From positions 27,058 to 91,057 of IMG/VR virus record IMGVR_UViG_3300034062_008235: 64,000 bases of DNA; one strand, 5' to 3'. Positions 50,197-58,600 of this stretch are shown one piece after another. Both the position numbers and the translations under genes were made by a program. Numbering within the stretch: the first letter of the stretch is position 1; each line of letters begins with the position of its first letter. The stretch is from a virus. The notes beneath the pieces were generated by a model, which was not told the origin of the DNA, searched no databases, and saw only the letters and a list, made by a program, of their open reading frames with translations.

Positions 50197-51198
50197 TTAA
50201 TTTGAATTCTCCGCAGCAATTAGGCAACCTTTAGCAATTGTATAAGTTGCATTATCTGCTCTTGTAATTTCTCCAAGCTCAATATTCAAACCAGCACTCT
50301 TCATCGCATCTCTAAATATGATGTCAAACCCAGCGATACATGATGTCCCACCAGCGACAACAACGTCAACTGCCCCAGCAGACCTAACATTTGTTTTTGC
50401 GCTTGCAAGCCCGTTTTTGATGCCTTGGACGGTCTTTTCAATCATGATCCTATATTGGGTGCCAATTGCCCTTTCAATCATGTTCTTAGGCTCTTTAGAC
50501 AAATCTACACTAAGCTTTTCTTTATTGATAACTGTAGTACTCTCACCAGTTGCTTTAGCCGATTGTTTGTCAATCCAATCACCTGAATTCACAATAGCAA
50601 ACTGAAACACTGGATTGCCATACATTGCGTAACAAACATTTACCATTCCGCCGCCGCAAGATATTCCAATCCCTGTATAAGCCTTTTTCTCCATTTCAGC
50701 ATAAATGATTGCTAATGCTTCATTAATTGGATGAGGATTCAATTTATATCCATTTTCGCTTCTGTAACTCTTGAATATACTATGAAGGATTTTCTGATGG
50801 TAATCTGCATCAGTTTCTGTGTTAACTGCATTTGCTGGAACACAATAATAAAGCTTTTGTTCATCCTTATCAATTTCGCCAATCAAAGAATGAATCATAA
50901 TCTGAAGGATTTCAAATGCGCTCTTTTCTTTTGGATTAACGCATCCTTCTGACATTGGACGCTTTAATTCCAGAGAAGCTAACGTATAAGCCATGTTTAC
51001 AGCAGAATCACCAAGGATATAACCCATGTTGTCCTTTTCAATCAAAGGAACACCAGAGTTTTTCATCATATTAAATAAAAACCGATTTTCTAAAGGGATT
51101 TCTACAAATGCATTAATTCCTTTATTAAATTCAATTTCCTTCTTATTTCTTTTGGCACAAATCAAAGAAAACGTACCGACATCAAATCCAAGACTCAT
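50197..51198 (-). CDS. Actin/ParM-like ATPase
   Basis: A 333-residue actin-fold protein. Start ATG 51198 after AAGGAG. Phosphate 1 loop LGFDVGTFSLICAK begins the chain; connect and phosphate 2 region GIGISCGGGMVNVCYAMYG lies near 172; the adenosine motif VVVAGGTSCIAGF is near 285. ParM-type plasmid proteins and Alp filaments share this length and order. It might position or segregate phage DNA, or build intracellular filaments. It is flanked in one operon by a 79-residue and a DUF5659-like protein. Confidence 0.83.
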   Translation of the reverse strand: MSLGFDVGTFSLICAKRNKKEIEFNKGINAFVEIPLENRFLFNMMKNSGVPLIEKDNMGYILGDSAVNMAYTLASLELKRPMSEGCVNPKEKSAFEILQIMIHSLIGEIDKDEQKLYYCVPANAVNTETDADYHQKILHSIFKSYRSENGYKLNPHPINEALAIIYAEMEKKAYTGIGISCGGGMVNVCYAMYGNPVFQFAIVNSGDWIDKQSAKATGESTTVINKEKLSVDLSKEPKNMIERAIGTQYRIMIEKTVQGIKNGLASAKTNVRSAGAVDVVVAGGTSCIAGFDIIFRDAMKSAGLNIELGEITRADNATYTIAKGCLIAAENSN

Positions 51199-51199
51199 T

Positions 51200-51439
51200 T
51201 TATTGCTCCTTACTTCCAAATTTTATTTTTGGGACACTAACGAAATCGGGTATTTCCCATAAAGATGGTTCTTCTTTTTTCTTTTCTTCTAATTTACTTT
51301 CAACCTTGTTTTCAGGTATAACATTAGGTATAACATTATTTTGAGTTAAATTAATATTAATATCTAGTTTTATGTTTAATAAAACTTCACCATTTACGGT
51401 TTTGACGCTGACTTCTGTTGGTTTTAATAACTGTGCCAC
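51200..51439 (-). CDS. Small protein upstream of the actin-like gene
   Basis: A 79-residue protein with GTG start 51439 and no ribosome site; TATAAACTATATTA lies just upstream. Beta strand N-part (VSVKTVNGEVLLNIKLDINI), Lys/Glu linker, and a final LWEIPDFVSVPKIKF peptide. One base separates its stop from the actin-like ATG. Partition operons pair the ATPase with a small adaptor, so that is a hypothesis; no DNA-binding motif is seen. Confidence 0.5.
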   Translation of the reverse strand: MAQLLKPTEVSVKTVNGEVLLNIKLDININLTQNNVIPNVIPENKVESKLEEKKKEEPSLWEIPDFVSVPKIKFGSKEQ

Positions 51440-51452
51440 AAGTTAATATAGT

Positions 51453-52412
51453 TTATACGCAAAATTTATTGAGAAACTCAATTGTCTTTGATTCTACTAT
51501 TTCATCAGGTAATTCTCTAAAACATTTCATCGTATGATTGATTACAGGATAAGGACACCTGCCAATATCGTTGCAAGGTCCACATTCCCATTTAGGATCA
51601 TTTTCTTTTGTTTTTTGGACAACAGTTAGATTTTTATAATGCTTTCCTACAATGTTACCATTCGTATAATTAAAAAATCCAAGAATTTTTTTATCATATC
51701 CACCAGCACAATGTAAATGACCAGTATCTGTTGTTATTACTAGATCAGAAAAATACACATAACTCATTGCTTCTGTTAAATTTTTTCCTTTTATACAAGA
51801 TAAACTCAAAGTATTTAAGACGGGAACATTATGTAAATAAAAACAAAACGCATCTGTTTTACTTAATAAATTTTCAATTATTCTTATATGTTCTGTAATA
51901 ATATGTCTTGCCGGTACTGCGCTAAATGGTGTAAAAGCAATTATTTTTTGTCCATCCTTATAGCCAAGTTTTTTAAATTGTTCCATAACATATTCTTTAT
52001 TTTCATCCATTTTTGGCAAATGCATATTATGGTTCTTTAGTTCTAAACCAAATGAATTTGCCCATATATCGCTTCTGTTTTTGCTGCAATCTTTTTTTTC
52101 AGCAGTCTCGTATGATAGACACTTATGTGTAATGTTAAATGTTTCTCTATATTCATTGTGATCTATTTTTTCGTGACTAATAACTTCATCAATATATGGA
52201 TGATCTTTTGCTGCTGGAAAAAATGTTTCAGGAATTGCATAAGTTACATGAAAATGAGGATATTTTTTTTTGATATCTTCAAATATCATTCGTGACACTA
52301 ATATATCACCATATCCACCACATGTTCTAAAAACACAAATTTTATTTTTTATTTTGTTGTAATGACTTAAATTAATTGGTTTTTCTTTGCGTATTTTTAT
52401 AATTCTTCCCAT
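51453..52412 (-). CDS. GT9-like glycosyltransferase (heptosyltransferase family)
   Basis: A 319-residue glycosyltransferase: VFRTCGGYGDILVSRMIFED at the start replaces the usual nucleotide-sugar loop of ADP-heptose transferases, and the C-half has KIIAFTPFSAVPARH and FSDLVITTDTGHLHCAGG followed by a Cys-rich end (WECGPCNDIGRCPYP). Likely adds a sugar to a virion or host surface molecule. ATG 52412 is chosen; upstream frame enters the preceding hairpin. Confidence 0.75.
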   Translation of the reverse strand: MGRIIKIRKEKPINLSHYNKIKNKICVFRTCGGYGDILVSRMIFEDIKKKYPHFHVTYAIPETFFPAAKDHPYIDEVISHEKIDHNEYRETFNITHKCLSYETAEKKDCSKNRSDIWANSFGLELKNHNMHLPKMDENKEYVMEQFKKLGYKDGQKIIAFTPFSAVPARHIITEHIRIIENLLSKTDAFCFYLHNVPVLNTLSLSCIKGKNLTEAMSYVYFSDLVITTDTGHLHCAGGYDKKILGFFNYTNGNIVGKHYKNLTVVQKTKENDPKWECGPCNDIGRCPYPVINHTMKCFRELPDEIVESKTIEFLNKFCV

Positions 52413-52423
52413 GAAATAGAGGA

Positions 52424-52453
52424 GGGTGGTTGCAATCGAAATTACAACCACCC
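52424..52453 (-). terminator. Stable 3' hairpin with UUCG loop after 52478
   Basis: On the minus strand GGGTGGTTGTAAT and ATTGCAACCACCC pair (12 Watson-Crick pairs and one G-U) around TTCG. It lies about 25 bases after the 52478 stop. No U-run follows, so it may stabilise the message rather than terminate. Confidence 0.6.
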
Positions 52454-52477
52454 CAATTTCATTTTTTAAGAATTAAG

Positions 52478-53086
52478 TTAGCTGTTGCATTGAGAAACAA
52501 CAGAATAAAGAGCTTCAATGTTGAATGTGCCAAATACGCCTGTTGCACCAGACATCTGAGGCTGAATAGCAACCCTATTTATTGCTACATCGCCACCGTT
52601 GAACACTTGGGTGCTACCAGCTTCAAGGACAAAGATAGCGCCAGAATTACCATTAAGTTGAACAATTGCATTGTTACCAGAAGCAAGAGCGCCAGCATTG
52701 GTAAGCTGCATAAAGGAAGCAAAACTGCCAGTGGTGCCAGCAATGTCAATAATGTTGCCAGAAGAAACAAGAGTCTTACCAGAAGTAAGGGTGATGTTTG
52801 TTACTGCTGGATAGGTATTTTCGCTAGCAATGTCGCTGTAAACGCTACCATCATCAGTTAAAACTTCGATGAAAGCATCATCAGAAGATACAGCTGGAAC
52901 TGCAAAACGCTTCCAGTAGTTGCAATCGGTGAAGGTTGTACCGTCAGCGATTTCACGAATTTTACCATTTGGTCCAGCAACATACATGGTGCGCTGAACA
53001 GAAGTGGTGAATTCAAGACCAGTAGCTGGATTGATATCCAAAGTCCCTTGTGGTCCCTGATTTAATTTTACTTTAAATACACTCAT
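52478..53086 (-). CDS. Probable abundant virion protein
   Basis: A 202-residue beta-rich protein of Gly/Ala/Ser/Thr/Asn-rich repeats. Starts FKVKLNQGPQGTLDINPATG, and the second half consists of hydrophobic strands (ITLTSGKTLVSSGNIIDIAG). Composition is more GC-rich and codons differ from neighbours; a TATATATAG box, GAAGGAG and the 3' UUCG hairpin suggest a strongly expressed monocistronic message. Capsid decoration or fibre protein is plausible, but no family was recognised. Confidence 0.62.
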   Translation of the reverse strand: MSVFKVKLNQGPQGTLDINPATGLEFTTSVQRTMYVAGPNGKIREIADGTTFTDCNYWKRFAVPAVSSDDAFIEVLTDDGSVYSDIASENTYPAVTNITLTSGKTLVSSGNIIDIAGTTGSFASFMQLTNAGALASGNNAIVQLNGNSGAIFVLEAGSTQVFNGGDVAINRVAIQPQMSGATGVFGTFNIEALYSVVSQCNS

Positions 53087-53118
53087 TATTAAACTCCTTC
53101 GTATGAAGATTTTTCTAA

Positions 53119-53130
53119 TCTATATATATT
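53119..53130 (-). promoter_or_regulatory. TATATATAG late-type promoter box
   Basis: On the minus strand AATATATATAG lies about 33 bases upstream of ATG 53086, with AAGGAG in between. It overlaps the stop of 53130. Confidence 0.55.
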
Positions 53131-53741
53131 CACAACTCTAATTTTTTATGTCTGGGAAACATTTTTAAAAATAAATCTACATAGTTTCCATTATTAGATA
53201 TTACACATGTTGATATTTTTCTAAAAGCAGATTGAAAAATTTGACAACATTCTGGTCCAATAACACTTCCAATGTCATCAAAGTTTTTAGGATTCATAAT
53301 TAAATTATTACCAAATATTTTTTTAATTTTTTCTAAGTCGTTGTTATTTAAGGATTTATGGTGATCATGAGATTGTGTGTAAACTGCTATTTTGTTTCCT
53401 AAAGAATTTGGATAATCATTATTAACGCATAATTCAATATTATTTTTTTTACAAAAATCTTCAATGGGGTTGCCACTTTGGTTTGCTTGAATTTTTTCAA
53501 TACAACCAAATTTGTTTTTATTTTCAGAGAAAAAATTTATATCAATAAAATTATCAGGTAGTTCAAGAGTTTCAATTATTTCTCTTGTGGTAATGAAGTA
53601 TAGATTGATTTCATTGTATTTTTCTTTAATATTTTTTATAAGTAAATTAAACTGCATGCAAAATTCTGGATTGTTGTCATGTAGATAAATGCAATAATTG
53701 TTTGTAGATTTGGAGATATTATCAATGAATGACCCAATCAA
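53130..53741 (-). CDS. Possible glycosyltransferase-related protein
   Basis: A 203-residue alpha/beta protein with TTG start 53741 and a full AGGAGG seven bases upstream. YCIYLHDNNPEFCMQFNLLI and LYFITTREIIETLELP look like Rossmann-type segments; IVISNNGNYVDLFLK near the end recalls GT9 substrate loops of the neighbour 51453. Assignment is weak. Its 5' end overlaps the divergent gene 53725 by 17 bases. Confidence 0.5.
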   Translation of the reverse strand: MIGSFIDNISKSTNNYCIYLHDNNPEFCMQFNLLIKNIKEKYNEINLYFITTREIIETLELPDNFIDINFFSENKNKFGCIEKIQANQSGNPIEDFCKKNNIELCVNNDYPNSLGNKIAVYTQSHDHHKSLNNNDLEKIKKIFGNNLIMNPKNFDDIGSVIGPECCQIFQSAFRKISTCVISNNGNYVDLFLKMFPRHKKLEL

Positions 53742-53883
53742 AAGTGAACCTCCTCTTTCTGATCACGATAAAATTGTCGAATCATTTGAGAGTATAAATA
53801 AATTTTCAGAAAGTCTAGGACCATCTGACATTTATAAAGAAATTTTAATGGAAGAATTGTTAAAAATTTTTATGAAACACTAG
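53725..53883 (+). CDS. Small acidic protein
   Basis: A 52-residue helical, Glu/Ser-rich protein from ATG 53725 with GGAG nine bases upstream. It overlaps the start of the divergent gene by 17 bases, so two ribosome sites lie on opposite strands within 40 bases. Unknown function. Confidence 0.5.
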   Translation: MNDPIKSEPPLSDHDKIVESFESINKFSESLGPSDIYKEILMEELLKIFMKH

Positions 53884-53913
53884 TTGACATGGAAATTTTT
53901 TCATGTTATCAAT
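53884..53913 (+). promoter_or_regulatory. Sigma70-type promoter for 53958
   Basis: TTGACA, 17-base spacer and TATCAA(T). The -35 is perfect. The predicted start gives a leader of about 40 bases containing GGAAGGG. Confidence 0.65.
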
Positions 53914-53957
53914 AAGTTCGCTCACATGGGTGACTTATCACAAGGAAGGGACCAACA

Positions 53958-54461
53958 ATGTCTATGTCGTATATTGGATTTGGTATTTTAGGTATTGCCA
54001 CTTTGAGTCTTGGTGGATTAAACGCTTATCAACACACTTACTCCAAGAGGATTGAGTTCCTTATGGAATGTGAAAGAGAGCGTTCTCGAATTAATGATGA
54101 TCAGATGCGTGACAATCTTGTCAAGATGATTACTGACATGCGTGAACAGAATATTGAAATTGCTAGAGGTCAAGGACGATTGGATGGAATTGTAAGTGCA
54201 ATTAATAACATTAAGATGTCTGATGAAAACGAATATAGCCGTATTTGGCATGATGGTTATTATCGTGGAACATCTCAGATTGAGCAACAAAGCGAATCAG
54301 CTTTTGAAGCTGGTTATCACAAGGCTACTGAGGATGGTCATTGTTCAGCAAAACCTGAAAATAAAGTCAAAGAAGCATCTGGTGCTTTTATAAAGGGACC
54401 AAATAAAGAAGATATTATTAAACTTGAACCTAAGAAAGACAAACTGACAACTGAAAAATAA
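53958..54461 (+). CDS. Membrane-anchored coiled-coil protein
   Basis: A 167-residue protein: one transmembrane segment at about 4-24 (YIGFGILGIATLSLGGLNA) followed by a charged coiled coil (35-110) and a Lys/Pro-rich tail. This topology occurs in inner-membrane spanins and other infection proteins; no lysis partner is next to it, so the role is open. GGAAGGG precedes the ATG; sigma70-type promoter and bidirectional terminator frame it as a single-gene unit. Confidence 0.6.
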   Translation: MSMSYIGFGILGIATLSLGGLNAYQHTYSKRIEFLMECERERSRINDDQMRDNLVKMITDMREQNIEIARGQGRLDGIVSAINNIKMSDENEYSRIWHDGYYRGTSQIEQQSESAFEAGYHKATEDGHCSAKPENKVKEASGAFIKGPNKEDIIKLEPKKDKLTTEK

Positions 54462-54470
54462 TTTTAAAAG

Positions 54471-54502
54471 AAGCTAGGGCATTTTTGCTAATGCCCTAGC
54501 TT
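54471..54502. terminator. Bidirectional terminator overlapping a stop codon
   Basis: AAGCTAGGGCAT and its complement (12 bp) around an eight-base loop, followed by TCT. The stop codon of the convergent gene 54496 lies inside the right arm. Confidence 0.8.
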
Positions 54503-54774
54503 TCTACTACATCGTTTATATTAATATAAAATTTATTCTTACCACATTTAATTAAAGTTTGGTTTTCTATAATTTGTTCTATGACACCACCATTTTTAAT
54601 AAAATTTTTGCCAACTTTAATTAAATTGCCGTCAAGAACATCTGCAACTTCACAAAAATGTTTTAAAGATAAATTTGTTGTAACAGTACAACCTACCATT
54701 TTATTATTTTCATTTAATTCATTTTGTGCTTTTAACCATTTTTTGAAATCGTAAATAATTTTATTGGTGTTCAT
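54496..54774 (-). CDS. Small protein with leader-like start
   Basis: A 92-residue protein: NTNKIIYDFKKWLKAQNELN begins as a variant of the shared leader with LNE-Asn. The rest is beta-rich (CTVTTNLSLKHFCEVADVLD). It overlaps the end of the upstream gene by 14 bases. Function unknown. Confidence 0.55.
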   Translation of the reverse strand: MNTNKIIYDFKKWLKAQNELNENNKMVGCTVTTNLSLKHFCEVADVLDGNLIKVGKNFIKNGGVIEQIIENQTLIKCGKNKFYININDVVES

Positions 54775-55654
54775 AGAATTTTCTTATCATGTTAGGCTCA
54801 ATGTAGTTAGCAAACTTCAATGCATTTTTTATACCTGTAAAGCAAATATTTGCATTTGTCTTTCCTAATTTGTACCAAAATATATTTCCCTCAATTACAT
54901 TCATCGAAATTTTTTGTTGAGGATAGCAAAATAATTCAGTATCTTCTATTTTTTCAGTTGCTGGTCTTTGCTTTTCATAAGCATTAATTGGATAGGCAAT
55001 ACACAATTTTTCACAATTCATTTTAAAAGCTATGTTAATTGACGCTGCTATTGAACTTCTACACTCATCAATATGGACAGGATTACTGTGACTAACTGGA
55101 CTTTCATACTTCTCGTCTGGCGTAGGATAGTATTTTATTATTGTATTAGCATATCTTTTCACAAAATTGTTGTTTGTTCTTGAACTAGCAATCAAAATTG
55201 GGAAAATTCTTTCTGGTAAATAAACAAGAGCATCGTCAAACGGGTTTGTTATAACCATATAATCTGGTAAACGCTTTGCATTCCAAAATCTACATGCACC
55301 ATAATTAGTAATAATTTTCACGTCTGAAGGCAATTGATCTATCCATTGTGATGAATCCTTAAATCCATAACCATCTGATATAATTAATATTTTTTTACAC
55401 GTCTTTATCTCACTTGTAAAATCAAATGTTTCTACTTCGTGATTCTTCGTTTCATTAATCAGCAATAGTTGTATTTCTGATTCAGAATAAAAATTGTTAA
55501 TATCAACTGGTTTTACGTTGCTCTTAGCAAAATTTCTAATCCATATTTTGTCATCTGTTAAAAAATATTCATTTTTATTTTTGTGAATTTTAATAGTTAC
55601 ATTTTTATCTCTATTCTCAGACAAATTTACTTTAAATGTTTTGTAAAATTCCAT
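54761..55654 (-). CDS. Hypothetical protein, possibly sugar-related
   Basis: A 297-residue protein. A central Rossmann-like segment, KKILIISDGYGFKDSSQWID, then NYGACRFWNAKRLPDYMVIT and FPILIASSRTNNNFVKRY, and later CEKLCIAYPINAYEKQR. The layout is reminiscent of DUF115/MptE-like proteins found near motility or glycosylation genes, but the match is loose. Directly follows the first large adhesin gene. Confidence 0.55.
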   Translation of the reverse strand: MEFYKTFKVNLSENRDKNVTIKIHKNKNEYFLTDDKIWIRNFAKSNVKPVDINNFYSESEIQLLLINETKNHEVETFDFTSEIKTCKKILIISDGYGFKDSSQWIDQLPSDVKIITNYGACRFWNAKRLPDYMVITNPFDDALVYLPERIFPILIASSRTNNNFVKRYANTIIKYYPTPDEKYESPVSHSNPVHIDECRSSIAASINIAFKMNCEKLCIAYPINAYEKQRPATEKIEDTELFCYPQQKISMNVIEGNIFWYKLGKTNANICFTGIKNALKFANYIEPNMIRKFYEHQ

Positions 55655-55657
55655 AGT

Positions 55658-58600
55658 TTAACTTCTGTCCTTAAATTGAGTTGATTCTTTTTCATCTTCG
55701 TCAACGTCTTTAAACAAAGTCTTAGCTTTCAAAATATTAATTAAATTTACAGCATTATTGTCAATGGATTTTACGTCTTGCTCTTTTTCTTGAATATCGA
55801 TTTTATCAATTTTGATTTCTTCAACTACGACATCATTGCTTAAAATTTTTATTTCCTTAAATTCTGGCATAACTGGAGTGACAACATACTGATTTTTAGT
55901 TTGTGGTGTTACAGCCATAAATTGAATTTCTGGTATATTAATAGATTCTGAGTTTGGAGGTTTTTGCGCAGAAGGAACACTTCTTGTAATACTTAGTTGA
56001 CCTAATTCGTTTACAAAAGTATTGATCTCTTTTGTTGTGTTTGTGTTAATATATTCTGAAAGCTTTTGAACATATTCTTGATTGTATGTGTTAATTGAAA
56101 CTTCAATTTCTCTAAGCTTAGTTCTGTCCTTCAATAAATATGCATTTTCTTTATTAGAAAACTTAGAACATTCACTTAATGTACTAAAAATTCCTAAGTT
56201 TTCAAAATAAATACTTGCATCGTCAGCACTTAAATTTAAACATTCACATTTGTTATTTGTTAGAACAGGATCTTTGATTGCATAGTAAATATTGTCTTCA
56301 GCGTAATTATTAACACTAAAATTGAAAGCGGTTGGCGTGACTGGTGTGCAGGAGCAATTTTGATTTGGAGCTGGAGCTATGGGTGTTCCACAAGGTGCCC
56401 CTATATAAGGGCATGAACACTCGCCATTACAAAGTCCAGTTGGATTACCGTCAGGATGACATGCAATATTTTGAGCTACATCTATTTCCCAAATGTAACC
56501 AGTTGGATCGCCACCACCAACGGGAACACCGGGAACACATTTAACTGTCACTACACAGTTATCACAATTTCCTATATTAGGTGTTACATTAGGTGTTACA
56601 TTAGGTGTTACGGAGGGTGTTACTTGAGCAGAGCAACTAGTAACAATATCTGGAGTCACATTTGGAGTACAAGGGCTAGTTGGTGTTTCCCCGCAAGCAC
56701 AACCAACATCACCACCACAATCATTAAGACCTCTTTCTGTCCATGTGTTCACTGCGCTACAACGGTAATAGCAATTTCCAGTACAAACAGCACATCCCGG
56801 TTCAGATAAAGGCGTACAAGGCTCAAATACATAAAAGTCTTGAAGACTTTTTGGTGGAGTAGGATCGTCCAAACCAGCACATACTTCTTCGCAATTTCCA
56901 CAACATTGACAGAATGAATCTGCGGCTCCAGATACATTTCTACAAACACCATCTGATGTCCAAAATGCTGCCTCAGCATTCCAGTCGCATGTGCATTTAC
57001 AAGCTTTATTTGGCGAAATTTCTGCACATGCGTTTGTATCTCCATTAGTTTGACACGTTGTATATCTTTTTATATCCTCAAAACTTGTTGGAGGTTCCGA
57101 ACTTACTTCTTCACAATAACAATCTACACTGTCTTGACAATCAGTGGTTAAAAGCCAAGTATCATCTTCAATGCTCCATGTATAGATACAAGAAGTTGAA
57201 CAATTTGTTGGGTTTGTATAACAATGACTTGTTCCTGATTGACCGGGGTCTGTTCCGGGTGTAATAGGAGGCTCACAGCTGCAATCTCCGTTGCCGCAAT
57301 TCAATGTTGGCTCTCCCCAGCTTGTTCCATCCCATTGCCATGCGCAATCCACATTGCAATATGAACGACATGGTAAATACATTAAATCATCTAAAATGCC
57401 TCCTGTCATAGGAGGAACAGGACATTCACAATTATCGGAACATGGTTCTTCTGAATTATTAGATCTATTTCTACAAGTGTCTGTCACAGCCCAAGTATCA
57501 TCACTTAAATATGTATATTCACATGTACAATTGCTACAATCTTCTGGGGCAGGTGGTGAATATGACGGACTTGGTGTAACAGGAGTAGGAGGTACAGCAG
57601 GACCAGAGCTAGGAGTATTTGGGGTTAAAGCTGGATCTATAGGTGTTGAAGGAACAGAACTAGGACTTACAGCAGGTGAAGCTGGATTTATAGGGCTTGA
57701 AGGACCAGAACTAGGACTTACACTAGGACTTACACTAGGACTTACACTAGGACTTACACTAGGACTAGAACTAGGTGTAGGGCTAGGGCTAGGTGTAAAG
57801 CAAATATTATTTGCAATACATACATTTAAACTTGCATTTCCAATAACACCAACTTTTTGGCAAGTAGAATATCCTGCATCGTTATTAAACTTTTGAACAT
57901 ATAAAGTGTATGTTCCACCCGGAGCAGAATTAGAAAATGCTGATAAACTTGTATTGTAAGGACCAGCTGGAGCAGGTGCTGAAAAATTGACATTTTGTAA
58001 ACCATTTGAGGAACAATGATAAGTGCCACCATTTAATGGTGTTGGGGTAGAAACTGGAGTTATATAATTACCACTAGTGTCATCAAATGTTAAATTTATA
58101 AAATTTGCAACTGTGTAACTATTTGTTCCTAAAGCAAATAGTAATACAGCTGTGCCGCTCGGACCCACTAAAAGCATTCTGACATCACCAATTTTGCTAT
58201 CTGCTTTCAAGGATCTAAATTCTTGTATTGTTATTCTAACACTATTAACTGTCGGGGTTCCAGCACAAGATGTACCAGAATTTCCAAAAACTGCTGGATA
58301 AGGGTTTGCTGTACATAAAGATCTTATGTCAATTTGTCCTGTCTCAACATTAAAGCAATCATTGAAATTAAGTGTTCCAGTAACAGGGCTTAATGAAATA
58401 ACGCTAGGGATATTATCAACAACTATTATGCTTGGTATGTCGATAACAACAACAAGACTTGGTATTGGTCCGACAGATATCAAAGATGGTATGCTTATAT
58501 TGCCACCAAATGTAATAACAGAAGGGAAATCTCCAAATCTAGGAATAATGATTGGTGGTGGTGTAAATTCAAAAGGAACAATAGATGGCACTGGAATATT

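Noticed and set aside
53958-54461. Lysis spanin
   Set aside because: Membrane helix plus coiled coil fits the topology, but there is no lipoprotein partner, endolysin or holin nearby.
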